64,000 nt of DNA from Piscirickettsiaceae bacterium (GTDB lineage Bacteria > Pseudomonadota > Gammaproteobacteria > Nitrosococcales > Methylophagaceae). Positions 17,601-24,262 of the stretch are shown here, piece after piece. Made by a program: the position numbers and the translations under genes. The notes beneath the pieces were generated by a model that was given only the letters and a program-made list of their open reading frames with translations, had not been told where the DNA came from and did not search any database. The stretch lies in contig JABSQO010000007.1 in assembly GCA_013215775.1 (NCBI GenBank), positions 1 through 64,000 on the forward strand. The letters are read 5' to 3'. Each line of letters starts with the position of its first letter. Positions within the stretch are counted from its first letter, which is position 1.

Positions 17601-17811
17601 TGAAGCGTTAACGGCGTCCGATCGGCCGTATAAAAAAGCAAAAACACTGTCTGCTTCGATTAAAATCATGAGCTTTATGGTCAAAGACCAGCATATTGAT
17701 GCTGATCTATTTAGGCTCTTTCTAAGTAGTGGTGTGTATAAAAAATATGCTGAAAAATATCTGAACCCTGAACAGATAGATGACGTGGATATCGCAAGTT
17801 ATTTAACATAA
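14692..17811 (+). CDS. Membrane HD-GYP phosphodiesterase with Cache and periplasmic-binding-type sensor domains
   Basis: 1039 residues from ATG 14692 (AGGGA lies 11 nt upstream; an in-frame ATG at 14680 overlaps that site). Order: membrane helix (about 8-28), extracytoplasmic dCache-like domain with DPRVRPWY (about 170), a type-3 solute-binding-like domain (about 275-510, NDWPPFDFEE), a second helix (about 578-598), a HAMP-like linker and an HD-GYP domain. The HD-GYP residues are intact: HD at 728-729 (HDCGK), HH at 939-940 (THHE), then GTGYP and a late ADIYEALTASDRPYK. Such enzymes hydrolyse cyclic di-GMP. It is the only gene between scars E and F. Confidence 0.9.
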   Translation: MLDMPKISIRVNVLTVMLLIAGAMAASLLLSQYYFSQKLAIESTHKTFELIFKNITEHIRVEGTNTRNMLTAKSQQTELLEPITFDPFHPSLKGLVEALQVGQNLYAIYFAQQNGHFYEVVNMQDKQSLFDVYKAPEQTAWTVITIIDNQQQLAFLNDNLELINKTITAKKYDPRVRPWYVDAINAEGVIRTKPYLFSHLNQAGITYATQLESKGVVLALDFTMEQFNKILSLQKVDAKSEVFLISSKGTKIASSAFINEKESQQAEEELISKPIAFSEEEVAYIKNHHALLISNENDWPPFDFEEAGEPKGFSIDLMRLLSKKSGLKLQFMNGYQWSEIMTMFKKRELDIVHALYKTQKREEMGLFSDSTFSFKNYFIVPKGAPDIAQFSDIKGETVVVVKGWATQSFMQKNHPAIPTLVVDSVEEAFLALSKGEADFMIESKESFLYQQQRLSIENLKISGWNKELDKGQANNIYIMVQNDQPILLSIINKTLAALTAQEQQNLQQKWFKNIDVRSDIKTLDSELMKLVIANKTDVVVEYEKTGDQGHYFGMISPLRDGSFLGVKIDADALLKPYIENIKTSLLIAAVLLLIALLTVLRATNYIVRPIKALILENEKIKNREFDDVKNIKTHILELEELSVSFVSMSHSIQQFEKVQEELLDAMIKLIAEAIDEKSPYTGGHCKRVPVIAFLLLDAASRSKEGVFEDFSFTGEDELREFEIGAWLHDCGKVTTPEYVVDKATKLETIYNRINEIRMRFEVLWRDAEIDYLNKKISLEDLQEKRTSLVEDFEFIAEANIGGEFMGDDQKDRVKAIAEQQWSRNFDDKVGLSEIEKERFIGSEDEALPVIENLLSDKTHHIVQRTNFNHETYESQGFKLPVPEHLYNYGEVYNLCIERGTLSPEERYKINEHVIMSIKMLEKIPFPENMQNIPEYAGTHHETLIGTGYPRKLTKEELSVPARIMAIADIYEALTASDRPYKKAKTLSASIKIMSFMVKDQHIDADLFRLFLSSGVYKKYAEKYLNPEQIDDVDIASYLT

Positions 17812-17850
17812 GTAGTTAAATCGCTTGGAGTAAGATTATCAATTAAACTT

Positions 17851-17893
17851 GCCTATCCAGGCACTATCCAGGCACTATCCAGCACTATCCAGC
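17851..17893. repeat. Short tandem repeat of CCAGGCACTAT units
   Basis: Three near-identical units, CCAGGCACTAT, CCAGGCACTAT and CCAGCACTAT, follow each other and end with a partial CCAG. They lie 40 bp after the HD-GYP stop. No coding or structural role is visible; a slippage product is likely. Confidence 0.7.
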
Positions 17894-17907
17894 AAACGAA
17901 AGGTTTA

Positions 17908-18108
17908 CTATTTCACGAAGCTTAAGATTAATAGTTGCAAGGCATATATGAAACGATGTTGATATTCTTCACCAATTGTTGGATAGGCTTTGCCGTTAGA
18001 GATCTTAAATAGCCAGAGATGAGCTTCTTTAACGGATATGACGGGTAAATATTTTCCTTGCGATGCACAATTTTGGTTTGTTCGGACGCTATTGTTAATA
18101 ATGATGTT
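17908..18108 (-). pseudogene. C-terminal fragment of an unidentified protein
   Basis: Reading leftward from 18108, 66 codons stay open to TAG at 17908-17910 and give a protein-like sequence (QGKYLPVISVKEAHLWLF..., ...GEEYQHRFIYALQLL...). There is no start codon with a binding site, and an in-frame stop lies directly upstream. It abuts scar F and looks like the tail of a gene cut at an element boundary. I do not recognise the family, and a chance open frame remains possible. Confidence 0.3.
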
Positions 18109-18123
18109 TCAAAGTTACACCAA

Positions 18124-18213
18124 CAAAAAAGCCCCAACCCACGCTAGTGAGATGAGGCTTTGATATAGATGGTGGGCCTACAAGGACTTGAACCTTGGAC
18201 AAAGGGATTATGG
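18124..18213 (-). repeat. Displaced 3' half of tRNA-Ile2(CAU) plus variant terminator (scar F)
   Basis: Identical to the live tRNA from the CCA end to the anticodon triplet; divergence starts immediately after ATTATG. It carries the same variant terminator stem as scar E. It is the nearest displaced copy to the live tRNA, 2.2 kb away, and the least decayed, as expected if insertions accumulate at the tRNA. Confidence 0.88.
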
Positions 18214-18304
18214 GCAAGCCGATCACTTACTTATCAACAATATGGTGAAATAGCGTTAAAGCTCGTCATTATCTATAGGAACAATTTTTACTCTGTACTT
18301 GTGA

Positions 18305-18334
18305 GGGCAAAACCAATCGAGTCTGACCTTGCCC
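18305..18334 (-). repeat. REP-like hairpin
   Basis: GGGCAA (18305-18310) pairs with TTGCCC (18329-18334) around a loop containing, on the minus strand, GGTCAGACTCGATTGG. From memory this loop resembles repetitive palindromes linked to REP-associated tyrosine transposases in marine gammaproteobacteria. Only one copy was noticed here. It lies 10 bp after the stop of the minus-strand secreted-protein gene and could also terminate it. Confidence 0.35.
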
Positions 18335-18343
18335 CCTTTGGTT

Positions 18344-18805
18344 TCATAATTTACAGATCTCACCACTGTAACGGACCAGTCCTTCCATATTATTCAAATC
18401 TACTAAGCCGTAACTTACGAAATCTCCTTCATAACCTTTGAATGTACCAGTCGTAGATTCTTTCTCAATTGAGTAATTAATCTCAATCATAAAATTACCC
18501 GCTTTACCTGGTACTTTGGTTAACTCAGCATGATCTACCGTGTGGAATGAACCACCTGTATTGTTTAAGAAATAATGGTTCAAATCCATTTCTAGACCAC
18601 TCTTAGTTTCACGTTGAACCGTAATTGTGCCGCTTGCTGCGCTAAAACTGCCAATTAATGGTGCTGTAATTCTCACCGAACCATCATCTTGAGGAGAAAA
18701 TGTTGGCATTGCCATACCACCTATTGGCGTACACACTTTCTGACCAGAAAAAGCACTCGTTGAAATGATGACCAATAAACTTGCAACTGCTATTTTGTTA
18801 AACAT
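18344..18805 (-). CDS. Secreted/periplasmic protein of unknown function
   Basis: 153 residues with a clear signal peptide (MFNKIAVASLLVIISTSAFS, cleavage near residue 20). The mature part is about 133 residues and beta-rich. It has Cys in KVCTPIGG near its start and Cys in EICKL at the extreme end, which could form a disulfide linking the termini. The family is not recognised. It lies in the module with the tautomerase and TetR genes but is separated from the tautomerase gene by about 140 bp, so co-transcription is uncertain. Confidence 0.65.
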   Translation of the reverse strand: MFNKIAVASLLVIISTSAFSGQKVCTPIGGMAMPTFSPQDDGSVRITAPLIGSFSAASGTITVQRETKSGLEMDLNHYFLNNTGGSFHTVDHAELTKVPGKAGNFMIEINYSIEKESTTGTFKGYEGDFVSYGLVDLNNMEGLVRYSGEICKL

Positions 18806-18945
18806 ATGATTTCTCTTTTTTAAGTTAAATGTCTTATAGATAACAAGAGGCTCATTTTAAGATTCAGCCGGTTGATACCGATTATTTTGTAGAATTTGTC
18901 ATTCCCCCACCCTATTCAGGATATGAATTAGGTAGGAAAGACCGA

Positions 18946-19362
18946 TTATCCTTTTGAAATTTCTTCACCAATTTCTTCATTGGTCATAGCGATGCCATTA
19001 AAATTCCATGACCCATCTGCCGTATGAATAACATTTGAGTAAATATTTTCTACAGGCTGTTTTCCGCCAGATAACGCTCTAATAATGTCAGTTGCTTCGG
19101 CAAAATGAGCTAATTGAATTTCTCTTGAAGCAAAAGCAAATGAAGGCACCTTCCATTCCATCCAAACGCCGGAAAACTCTTCTCCACCTGAGAAGGTAGA
19201 GTTTTTTGGTAGCACTGAAACATGGGCAGTTACATTAGGTGTCATTGCTTTATTACCTAAAAGTCCATGATGCTTAAGCATTGAATTAGTGATTTTTTGA
19301 ACCGCTTCTTTTTCAGAACCAGCAGGGATAACTCCTTCAGTAAAAGTAAGTGTTAAGGGCAT
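18946..19362 (-). CDS. Tautomerase-superfamily protein
   Basis: 138 residues from ATG 19362, chosen because GGAG lies 6 nt upstream and because it places proline directly after methionine (MPLTLTFTEG); an in-frame ATG four codons earlier has no site. In the 4-oxalocrotonate tautomerase superfamily the processed N-terminal Pro is the catalytic base. The opening strand followed by AGSEKEAVQKITNSMLKHHG fits that fold, and the length of about 138 suggests a fused two-unit form. It probably acts on a keto-enol substrate. It is divergent from the TetR gene and shares the operator region with it. Confidence 0.6.
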   Translation of the reverse strand: MPLTLTFTEGVIPAGSEKEAVQKITNSMLKHHGLLGNKAMTPNVTAHVSVLPKNSTFSGGEEFSGVWMEWKVPSFAFASREIQLAHFAEATDIIRALSGGKQPVENIYSNVIHTADGSWNFNGIAMTNEEIGEEISKG

Positions 19363-19441
19363 AGTATTCTCCAATAATATATGGGTTAATTGTTAGTGAT
19401 TAATCGAAGTTGTTTTCAAGAAACTTCAGTTATACTATAAA

Positions 19442-19527
19442 ATATAGAGGTCGTTATATTCTGTAGTTGAGGAGATATTATATAACGATCGTTATATTGT
19501 CAAGATAAAATATAACAGTCGCTATAT
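19442..19527. promoter_or_regulatory. Triple TetR-type operator between the tautomerase and tetR genes
   Basis: The centre holds a perfect 18-bp palindrome, ATATAACGATCGTTATAT (19480-19497). A weaker copy lies at 19510-19527 (ATATAACAGTCGCTATAT) and a half-matching one at 19442-19459 whose right arm TCGTTATAT is exact. Centres are 38 and 30 bp apart. This is the form expected for autoregulated TetR-family repressors controlling a divergent gene. Confidence 0.75.
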
Positions 19528-19581
19528 TATTAGGAGACACAGAGGTATAATGGGATCATTATCAGTACTTCAGATATTGAA

Positions 19582-20184
19582 ATGACGAAAGTAAGCAAAA
19601 GGCAAGAAACTAGAAAACGTATTATTAACGCAGCGAGCCAAGGTTTTAGAAGCAATGGTTATGCGGGAATTGGTGTTGACAGTATAGCTAAAGAGGCTGG
19701 AGTTACTTCGGGTGCCTTTTATGCCCACTTAGGTTCAAAAGATGGTGCATTTGAAGCAGCATTGTCGGTAGGCCTTGATGAAGTGATTGCTGCAATCCCT
19801 GAATTTCAACTTCAACATGGTAAGAAATGGATTGTGGCTTTTACAGATTATTATCTAGGCCAAGCCCATCGTGATAACCTTTCGTGTGGTTGTGCAATGA
19901 CAACCCTATCTCCCGAAGTTGTTCGCACTAAACCTGAATTACACGAAATATATGAAGAAAAAATGATCGAGATAGTTGAGCTTATGGCTCAAGGTCTTAT
20001 TGGAAATTCGCATGAAGAATGTCTATTTAAGGCCTGGGCGGTATTAGGTATTTTAATCGGTGGGCTTACTATGGCCAGAGCAGTAGCTTCTATTAAGACT
20101 GCAGATCAAATCGCTATTTCTATCACCAAAGCAGCAGTCAATGCTGCTGGGCAAACCAAAGAAGCTGTGGATCAGAGCCGATGA
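19582..20184 (+). CDS. TetR/AcrR-family transcriptional regulator
   Basis: 200 residues. The N-terminal helix-turn-helix is typical (RIINAASQGFRSNGYAGIG, then SIAKEAGVTSGAFYAHLGSKD, residues 15-55). The C-terminal ligand domain has Cys-rich NLSCGCAMTTLSPEV (about 98-112), as seen in a TetR subgroup that may sense reactive compounds; this is inference. It most likely represses itself and the divergent tautomerase gene through the palindromes at 19442-19527. Between its stop and the tRNA terminator (20185-20437) I see no supported gene. Confidence 0.9.
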   Translation: MTKVSKRQETRKRIINAASQGFRSNGYAGIGVDSIAKEAGVTSGAFYAHLGSKDGAFEAALSVGLDEVIAAIPEFQLQHGKKWIVAFTDYYLGQAHRDNLSCGCAMTTLSPEVVRTKPELHEIYEEKMIEIVELMAQGLIGNSHEECLFKAWAVLGILIGGLTMARAVASIKTADQIAISITKAAVNAAGQTKEAVDQSR

Positions 20185-20437
20185 AATGAACGCTTAGGAT
20201 ATTAACCTCCTATTCTTCTTATTAAGGGCACTCGACCGAAATCCACTCCAATGAACCATTTAGCCTCGAATATTAGTAGCCACCTTAGGCCATAAATCCC
20301 AATGACCGCTTTGGGTTGTGGATTCAACCGGTTGATGCAACACATATATTAAATCGTGCTGAATTAGCAAAAATTCACGGCGTAAGATTGATAAATGGCT
20401 ATATTTCATTTCACCATTGCCCCCCACCTAACCCCAA

Positions 20438-20475
20438 TAAAAAAGCCCCAACACCGAAAAGATGCTGAGGCTTTG
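20438..20475 (-). terminator. Terminator of the tRNA (and rpoD operon)
   Basis: On the minus strand AAAGCCTCAGCATC...GGTGTTGGGGCTTT forms a long imperfect stem followed by a T-run. It begins 8 nt after the tRNA CCA end. This same hairpin travels with every displaced tRNA half in the window. Confidence 0.8.
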
Positions 20476-20482
20476 CTGTATA

Positions 20483-20559
20483 TGGTGGGCCTACAAGGAC
20501 TTGAACCTTGGACAAAGGGATTATGAGTCCCCTGCTCTAACCAACTGAGCTATAGGCCC
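20483..20559 (-). tRNA. ileX: tRNA with CAU anticodon, probably tRNA-Ile2
   Basis: 77 nt with encoded CCA. The acceptor stem GGGCCTA/TAGGCCC, D-arm, anticodon stem GGGGA/TCCCT, loop CTCATAA and T-arm CAAGG-TTCAAGT-CCTTG all pair. The anticodon CAT is at 20523-20525. The GACTCATAATC...CTTTGTC and TTCAAGT segments resemble E. coli tRNA-Ile2 (read AUA after lysidine modification) more than elongator tRNA-Met, and E. coli ileX also lies beside rpoD. It starts only 7 nt after the rpoD stop on the same strand, so it may be cut from the rpoD transcript. It is the live target of the scar array. Confidence 0.93.
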
Positions 20560-20566
20560 AAAACTT

Positions 20567-22363
20567 TTAGTTATCTGAATCTAGGAAGCTTCGTAACTGA
20601 TCTGAACGTGTTGGATGACGAAGCTTACGTAGGGCTTTAGCTTCAATTTGACGGATACGTTCACGAGTTACATCAAACTGTTTGCCGACTTCTTCCAACG
20701 TGTGATCGGTATTCATGTCTATACCAAAACGCATACGTAATACTTTGGCTTCACGTTCTGTTAAGCCGCCGAGCATGCCTTGAGTTGCTTCTCTCAAACC
20801 TTCGTTCATAGCCGAGTCTTGAGGAGACATGACGTTCACGTCTTCTACAAAATCTCCTAGGTGTGAATCTTCGTCATCGCCGATAGGCGTTTCCATGGAA
20901 ATAGGTTCTTTGGAAATTTTAAGCACTTTTCGCACTTTATCTTCGGGCATCTCTACACGTTCTGCCAATTCTTCAGGAGTGGGTTCGCGTCCCATTTCTT
21001 GTAGCATTTGACGGGCAATACGGTTCAGCTTATTAATAGTTTCAATCATGTGAACCGGAATACGAATAGTACGGGCCTGATCTGCGATTGAGCGGGTAAT
21101 AGCTTGGCGAATCCACCATGTTGCATAGGTAGAAAATTTATAACCACGTTGATATTCAAATTTATCAACAGCTTTCATTAAGCCGATATTACCTTCTTGA
21201 ATAAGATCCAAGAATTGTAGGCCACGGTTAGTGTATTTTTTAGCGATCGAAATAACTAAACGTAAGTTCGCTTCCACCATTTCTTTTTTTGCACGGCGAG
21301 CTTTGGCTTCAGAAATCGACATTTGGCGACTGATTTCTTTTATTTGCGTAATGGTCATATCATGTTCGGTTGATAATTCAGCCATTTTTGTTTGTGCTGA
21401 TAGGATGGTATCAAGGCTTTTCTTAATGGTCGAAGAGTAGTGTTTTTTTGCTCTGATATGTTTGCTGGACCATTCAATATTAGCTTCATTGCCTGAAAAT
21501 GAGTCAATAAAGTCACGTCGATTCATTCGGGCATTATCAACAACAATTTTAGCAATAGTACGTTCTTGAGTGCGAATTACATTAATGGAGTTGCCCATTA
21601 AGGCGTTTAAGTAAATCAGTGTTTTAGGAGTAAGTTTGAACTCCATGAATAAGCTAGTAGCGGCTTCTTGTGCACTGCTTATCTCATCGCCTTCAGCTTT
21701 TAATAGTGCGCTATGTGCAGCACGCATGGCTTGAAAACGTTCTTGAGCTTCTTCAGGGTCAATACCTTGTGCTGCTTCATCTTCTTCGTCATCGTCATCG
21801 TCATTAGTGGAATTATCAGTACTTTCTTCAGTCTTCTCCGCTTCTTCTTCCTCGGGATAGATAAAGCCTTTGATTAATTCGTTTAAGCGCATTTCACCCG
21901 CTTCGACGGCATCGTGAAGCTCAAGAAATGAAGTAAAACAAGCAGGGAAAGTGGTTAGCAAAAGTAGACTTTCACGTAAGCCCGCTTCAATACGTTTTGC
22001 AATAACGATTTCACCTTCGCGGGTAAGTAGTTCGACTGATCCCATTTCACGCATATACATGCGTACAGGATCGGTTGTACGTCCGAACTCACCGTCAGAG
22101 CTTGCTAGTACTGCTGCAGCTTCATCGGCAGAGACGTCATCAGAGTTTGAGGCAGCCTCAGCCAACCTTTCCATTTCATCAGTATCCATGCCATCTTCAT
22201 GAACCATGATGCCAAGATCACTAAACATGCCGATAATATCTTCGATTTGATCGGCATCAACGAGATCTTCGGGCAGGTGATCGTTAATCTCACCATAAGT
22301 AAGGTAACCACGTTCTTTACCAAGGGTGATAAGTTCTTTAATGCGTGACTGTTGATCTTTCAT
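20567..22363 (-). CDS. rpoD: RNA polymerase sigma factor RpoD (sigma-70)
   Basis: 598 residues, close to the 613 of E. coli. Region 1.1 is at the N-terminus, region 1.2 begins with [11 protein letters not shown] (about 100), and a very acidic insert ([10 protein letters not shown]... to DDDDDEEDE, about 170-198) is in the non-conserved region. Regions 2.1-2.4 contain [19 protein letters not shown] and [10 protein letters not shown], and region 4.2 contains [22 protein letters not shown]. It directs polymerase to housekeeping promoters. It is the last protein gene of the rpsU-yqeY-dnaG-rpoD block. Confidence 0.99.
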   Translation of the reverse strand: MKDQQSRIKELITLGKERGYLTYGEINDHLPEDLVDADQIEDIIGMFSDLGIMVHEDGMDTDEMERLAEAASNSDDVSADEAAAVLASSDGEFGRTTDPVRMYMREMGSVELLTREGEIVIAKRIEAGLRESLLLLTTFPACFTSFLELHDAVEAGEMRLNELIKGFIYPEEEEAEKTEESTDNSTNDDDDDEEDEAAQGIDPEEAQERFQAMRAAHSALLKAEGDEISSAQEAATSLFMEFKLTPKTLIYLNALMGNSINVIRTQERTIAKIVVDNARMNRRDFIDSFSGNEANIEWSSKHIRAKKHYSSTIKKSLDTILSAQTKMAELSTEHDMTITQIKEISRQMSISEAKARRAKKEMVEANLRLVISIAKKYTNRGLQFLDLIQEGNIGLMKAVDKFEYQRGYKFSTYATWWIRQAITRSIADQARTIRIPVHMIETINKLNRIARQMLQEMGREPTPEELAERVEMPEDKVRKVLKISKEPISMETPIGDDEDSHLGDFVEDVNVMSPQDSAMNEGLREATQGMLGGLTEREAKVLRMRFGIDMNTDHTLEEVGKQFDVTRERIRQIEAKALRKLRHPTRSDQLRSFLDSDN

Positions 22364-22461
22364 TCGACCTCTTTAAAATTCGTACTTGTCTTAAACGAGC
22401 GGAACCAAACATTATAACGCTAAGCCTATAATAATGCACGCGTTTGTTTGCGCAAATTTAA

Positions 22462-24189
22462 CTAAATAGCAATCGTTCGTATTTCTTCTTTTTCAGCGTC
22501 GGTTAATTCGCTTAATGGTTTGTCCATTAAGTAAGCGTGCCGTTGCTTAATAGCTTGTTGCTGCAATTGTTGAATAATGCCGATCAGTTCATATTGTAGT
22601 TCATCCGCCGTTAACGATAATGGTTGCAGAGCCAATCGCTGAATGTGCTCTGCATGCTTACTACCCCGTGCACGCTCTAATAAGGCTGCAGTATTTAGAT
22701 GGGGGTTTTCGCGTAAAGTTTCAAGCATTTGGACTAAAATATTGATTCCCGGACGTTCCAACGATGTGAGTTTGTCAAAATCCCCTACAACAGAATGTAG
22801 CTTGGGATGTTGAAGCACAATCGTAATTGCCATGCGTACTGGTGATACGGTTGTGGATGATGCCGCTATTTTTGATGTTGTCTTTAATTTCTGCTCAGCA
22901 GGCTTGTCCAAATGTTTGTGCAGTAAGGCGATGTTTGTCTGAGCTCTGTCGGCGAGCTGTTGCTCTAACATATCGCGATATACACCCGCAGGAATATGGC
23001 GGAGGTAAGGTTTAGCTATTTCGACCAATCGTGCTCGTCCATCCATAGAGCTACAGTCTGTTCGGCTTTCTAGTGTGGCAAAAAAGAAATCAGAATAATT
23101 TTGTGCCAGTTCAACTAAGGCGTTAAATTTTTCTGGACCTTGTTGTCGAACTAGGCTGTCAGGATCTTCACCATCAGGTAAAAACATAAACTTTAGTTGT
23201 TGGTTGCCGCCTAATAATGGCAAGGAATTTTCTGCTGCACGCCATGCGGCATCTCGACCTGCGCGGTCGCCGTCAAAACAAAAGACGACTTCGGGTGTAC
23301 TGCGTTGTACTAAACGCAAATGATCGGGTGTTGTTGCTGTTCCTAATGTTGCGACAGCATTAGTGATGCCATGCTCTGCTAAGGCAATGACGTCCATATA
23401 ACCTTCGACGATAATAATCCGATCTAATTTACGATGGGCTTTGCGAGCTTGAAATAAGCCGTATAACTCATGGCCCTTATGGAAAACTGGGGTTTCAGGT
23501 GAGTTTAAATATTTGGGGCTACTATCATCTAATACTCGCCCACCGAAACCAATGACTCGGCCTCGACGATCTCGAATAGGGAACATAATACGGTTTCGAA
23601 AACGATCATAACTACGGCCTTTATCGTTACTGCTAAGTAGCCCCGCTTCCGCTAATTGTTGGCGCGCTTGTTCTGTTGTGCCAAATGTCCGTAGTACATT
23701 ATCCCAACCATCGGGTGCCATACCAATATTAAAGTGTTCGATGGTGTGTGCTGATAAACCACGATGTTTTAAATAGTCTACAAAAACAGAGCGCTGAGGA
23801 TGTGTTTGTAGTTGGTGCACATAGTATTGGCTGACTTTATCAAGCAAATCATAAAGATTTTGAGTCGCGGGTGATTGTGATATTGATTGCGTGGTTGGCA
23901 CGGTCATACCAACTAGATCAGCGAGCTCTTGAATAGATTCAGGAAAGCTCATTTGATCATATTCCATCAAAAAGCCAATCGCGGTACCGTGTGCACCACA
24001 GCCAAAGCAGTGATAAAACTGTTTTTCAGGACTTACGGTAAAAGAAGGTGTTTTTTCATTATGGAAGGGACAGCAAGCGTGAAGATTCTTTCCTGCTTTT
24101 TTAAGTGGGACTCGCGCATCGATAACATCAACGATATCAATACGAGTTAATAAGTCATCGATAAATTGCGGGGGAATTTTACCAGCCAT
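22462..24189 (-). CDS. dnaG: DNA primase DnaG
   Basis: 575 residues from ATG 24189; a TTG two codons upstream is less likely. The CHC2 zinc finger is at residues 38-65 (CCPFHNEKTPSF, then FYHCFGCG), followed by the polymerase core with the TOPRIM motif IIVEGYMDVIAL (about 260) and CFDGDRAGRDA (about 305). The C-terminal 140 residues form the helicase-binding domain. It makes RNA primers for replication. It sits between yqeY and rpoD as in the classic macromolecular synthesis operon. Confidence 0.99.
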   Translation of the reverse strand: MAGKIPPQFIDDLLTRIDIVDVIDARVPLKKAGKNLHACCPFHNEKTPSFTVSPEKQFYHCFGCGAHGTAIGFLMEYDQMSFPESIQELADLVGMTVPTTQSISQSPATQNLYDLLDKVSQYYVHQLQTHPQRSVFVDYLKHRGLSAHTIEHFNIGMAPDGWDNVLRTFGTTEQARQQLAEAGLLSSNDKGRSYDRFRNRIMFPIRDRRGRVIGFGGRVLDDSSPKYLNSPETPVFHKGHELYGLFQARKAHRKLDRIIIVEGYMDVIALAEHGITNAVATLGTATTPDHLRLVQRSTPEVVFCFDGDRAGRDAAWRAAENSLPLLGGNQQLKFMFLPDGEDPDSLVRQQGPEKFNALVELAQNYSDFFFATLESRTDCSSMDGRARLVEIAKPYLRHIPAGVYRDMLEQQLADRAQTNIALLHKHLDKPAEQKLKTTSKIAASSTTVSPVRMAITIVLQHPKLHSVVGDFDKLTSLERPGINILVQMLETLRENPHLNTAALLERARGSKHAEHIQRLALQPLSLTADELQYELIGIIQQLQQQAIKQRHAYLMDKPLSELTDAEKEEIRTIAI

Positions 24190-24262
24190 GATCAAAAGCC
24201 TATAGCTGATTTAATGTTGGTGCAACAAACTCGCCTACTTTACACGTTAGTAGGCACATCAA

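Noticed and set aside
17851-17893. CRISPR-like repeats
   Set aside because: The units are contiguous, with no spacers and no cas genes anywhere in the window.
17928-18137. 69-codon minus-strand frame in a different frame from the proposed coding tail
   Set aside because: It reads through the scar F terminator and the alternative frame (17908-18108) is more protein-like.
18169-18441. 90-codon plus-strand frame beginning MVGLQGLEPWTKGL
   Set aside because: Its first part is the antisense of scar F; GLEPWTKG is the usual false peptide obtained when a tRNA 3' end is translated. No ribosome binding site and no conserved remainder.
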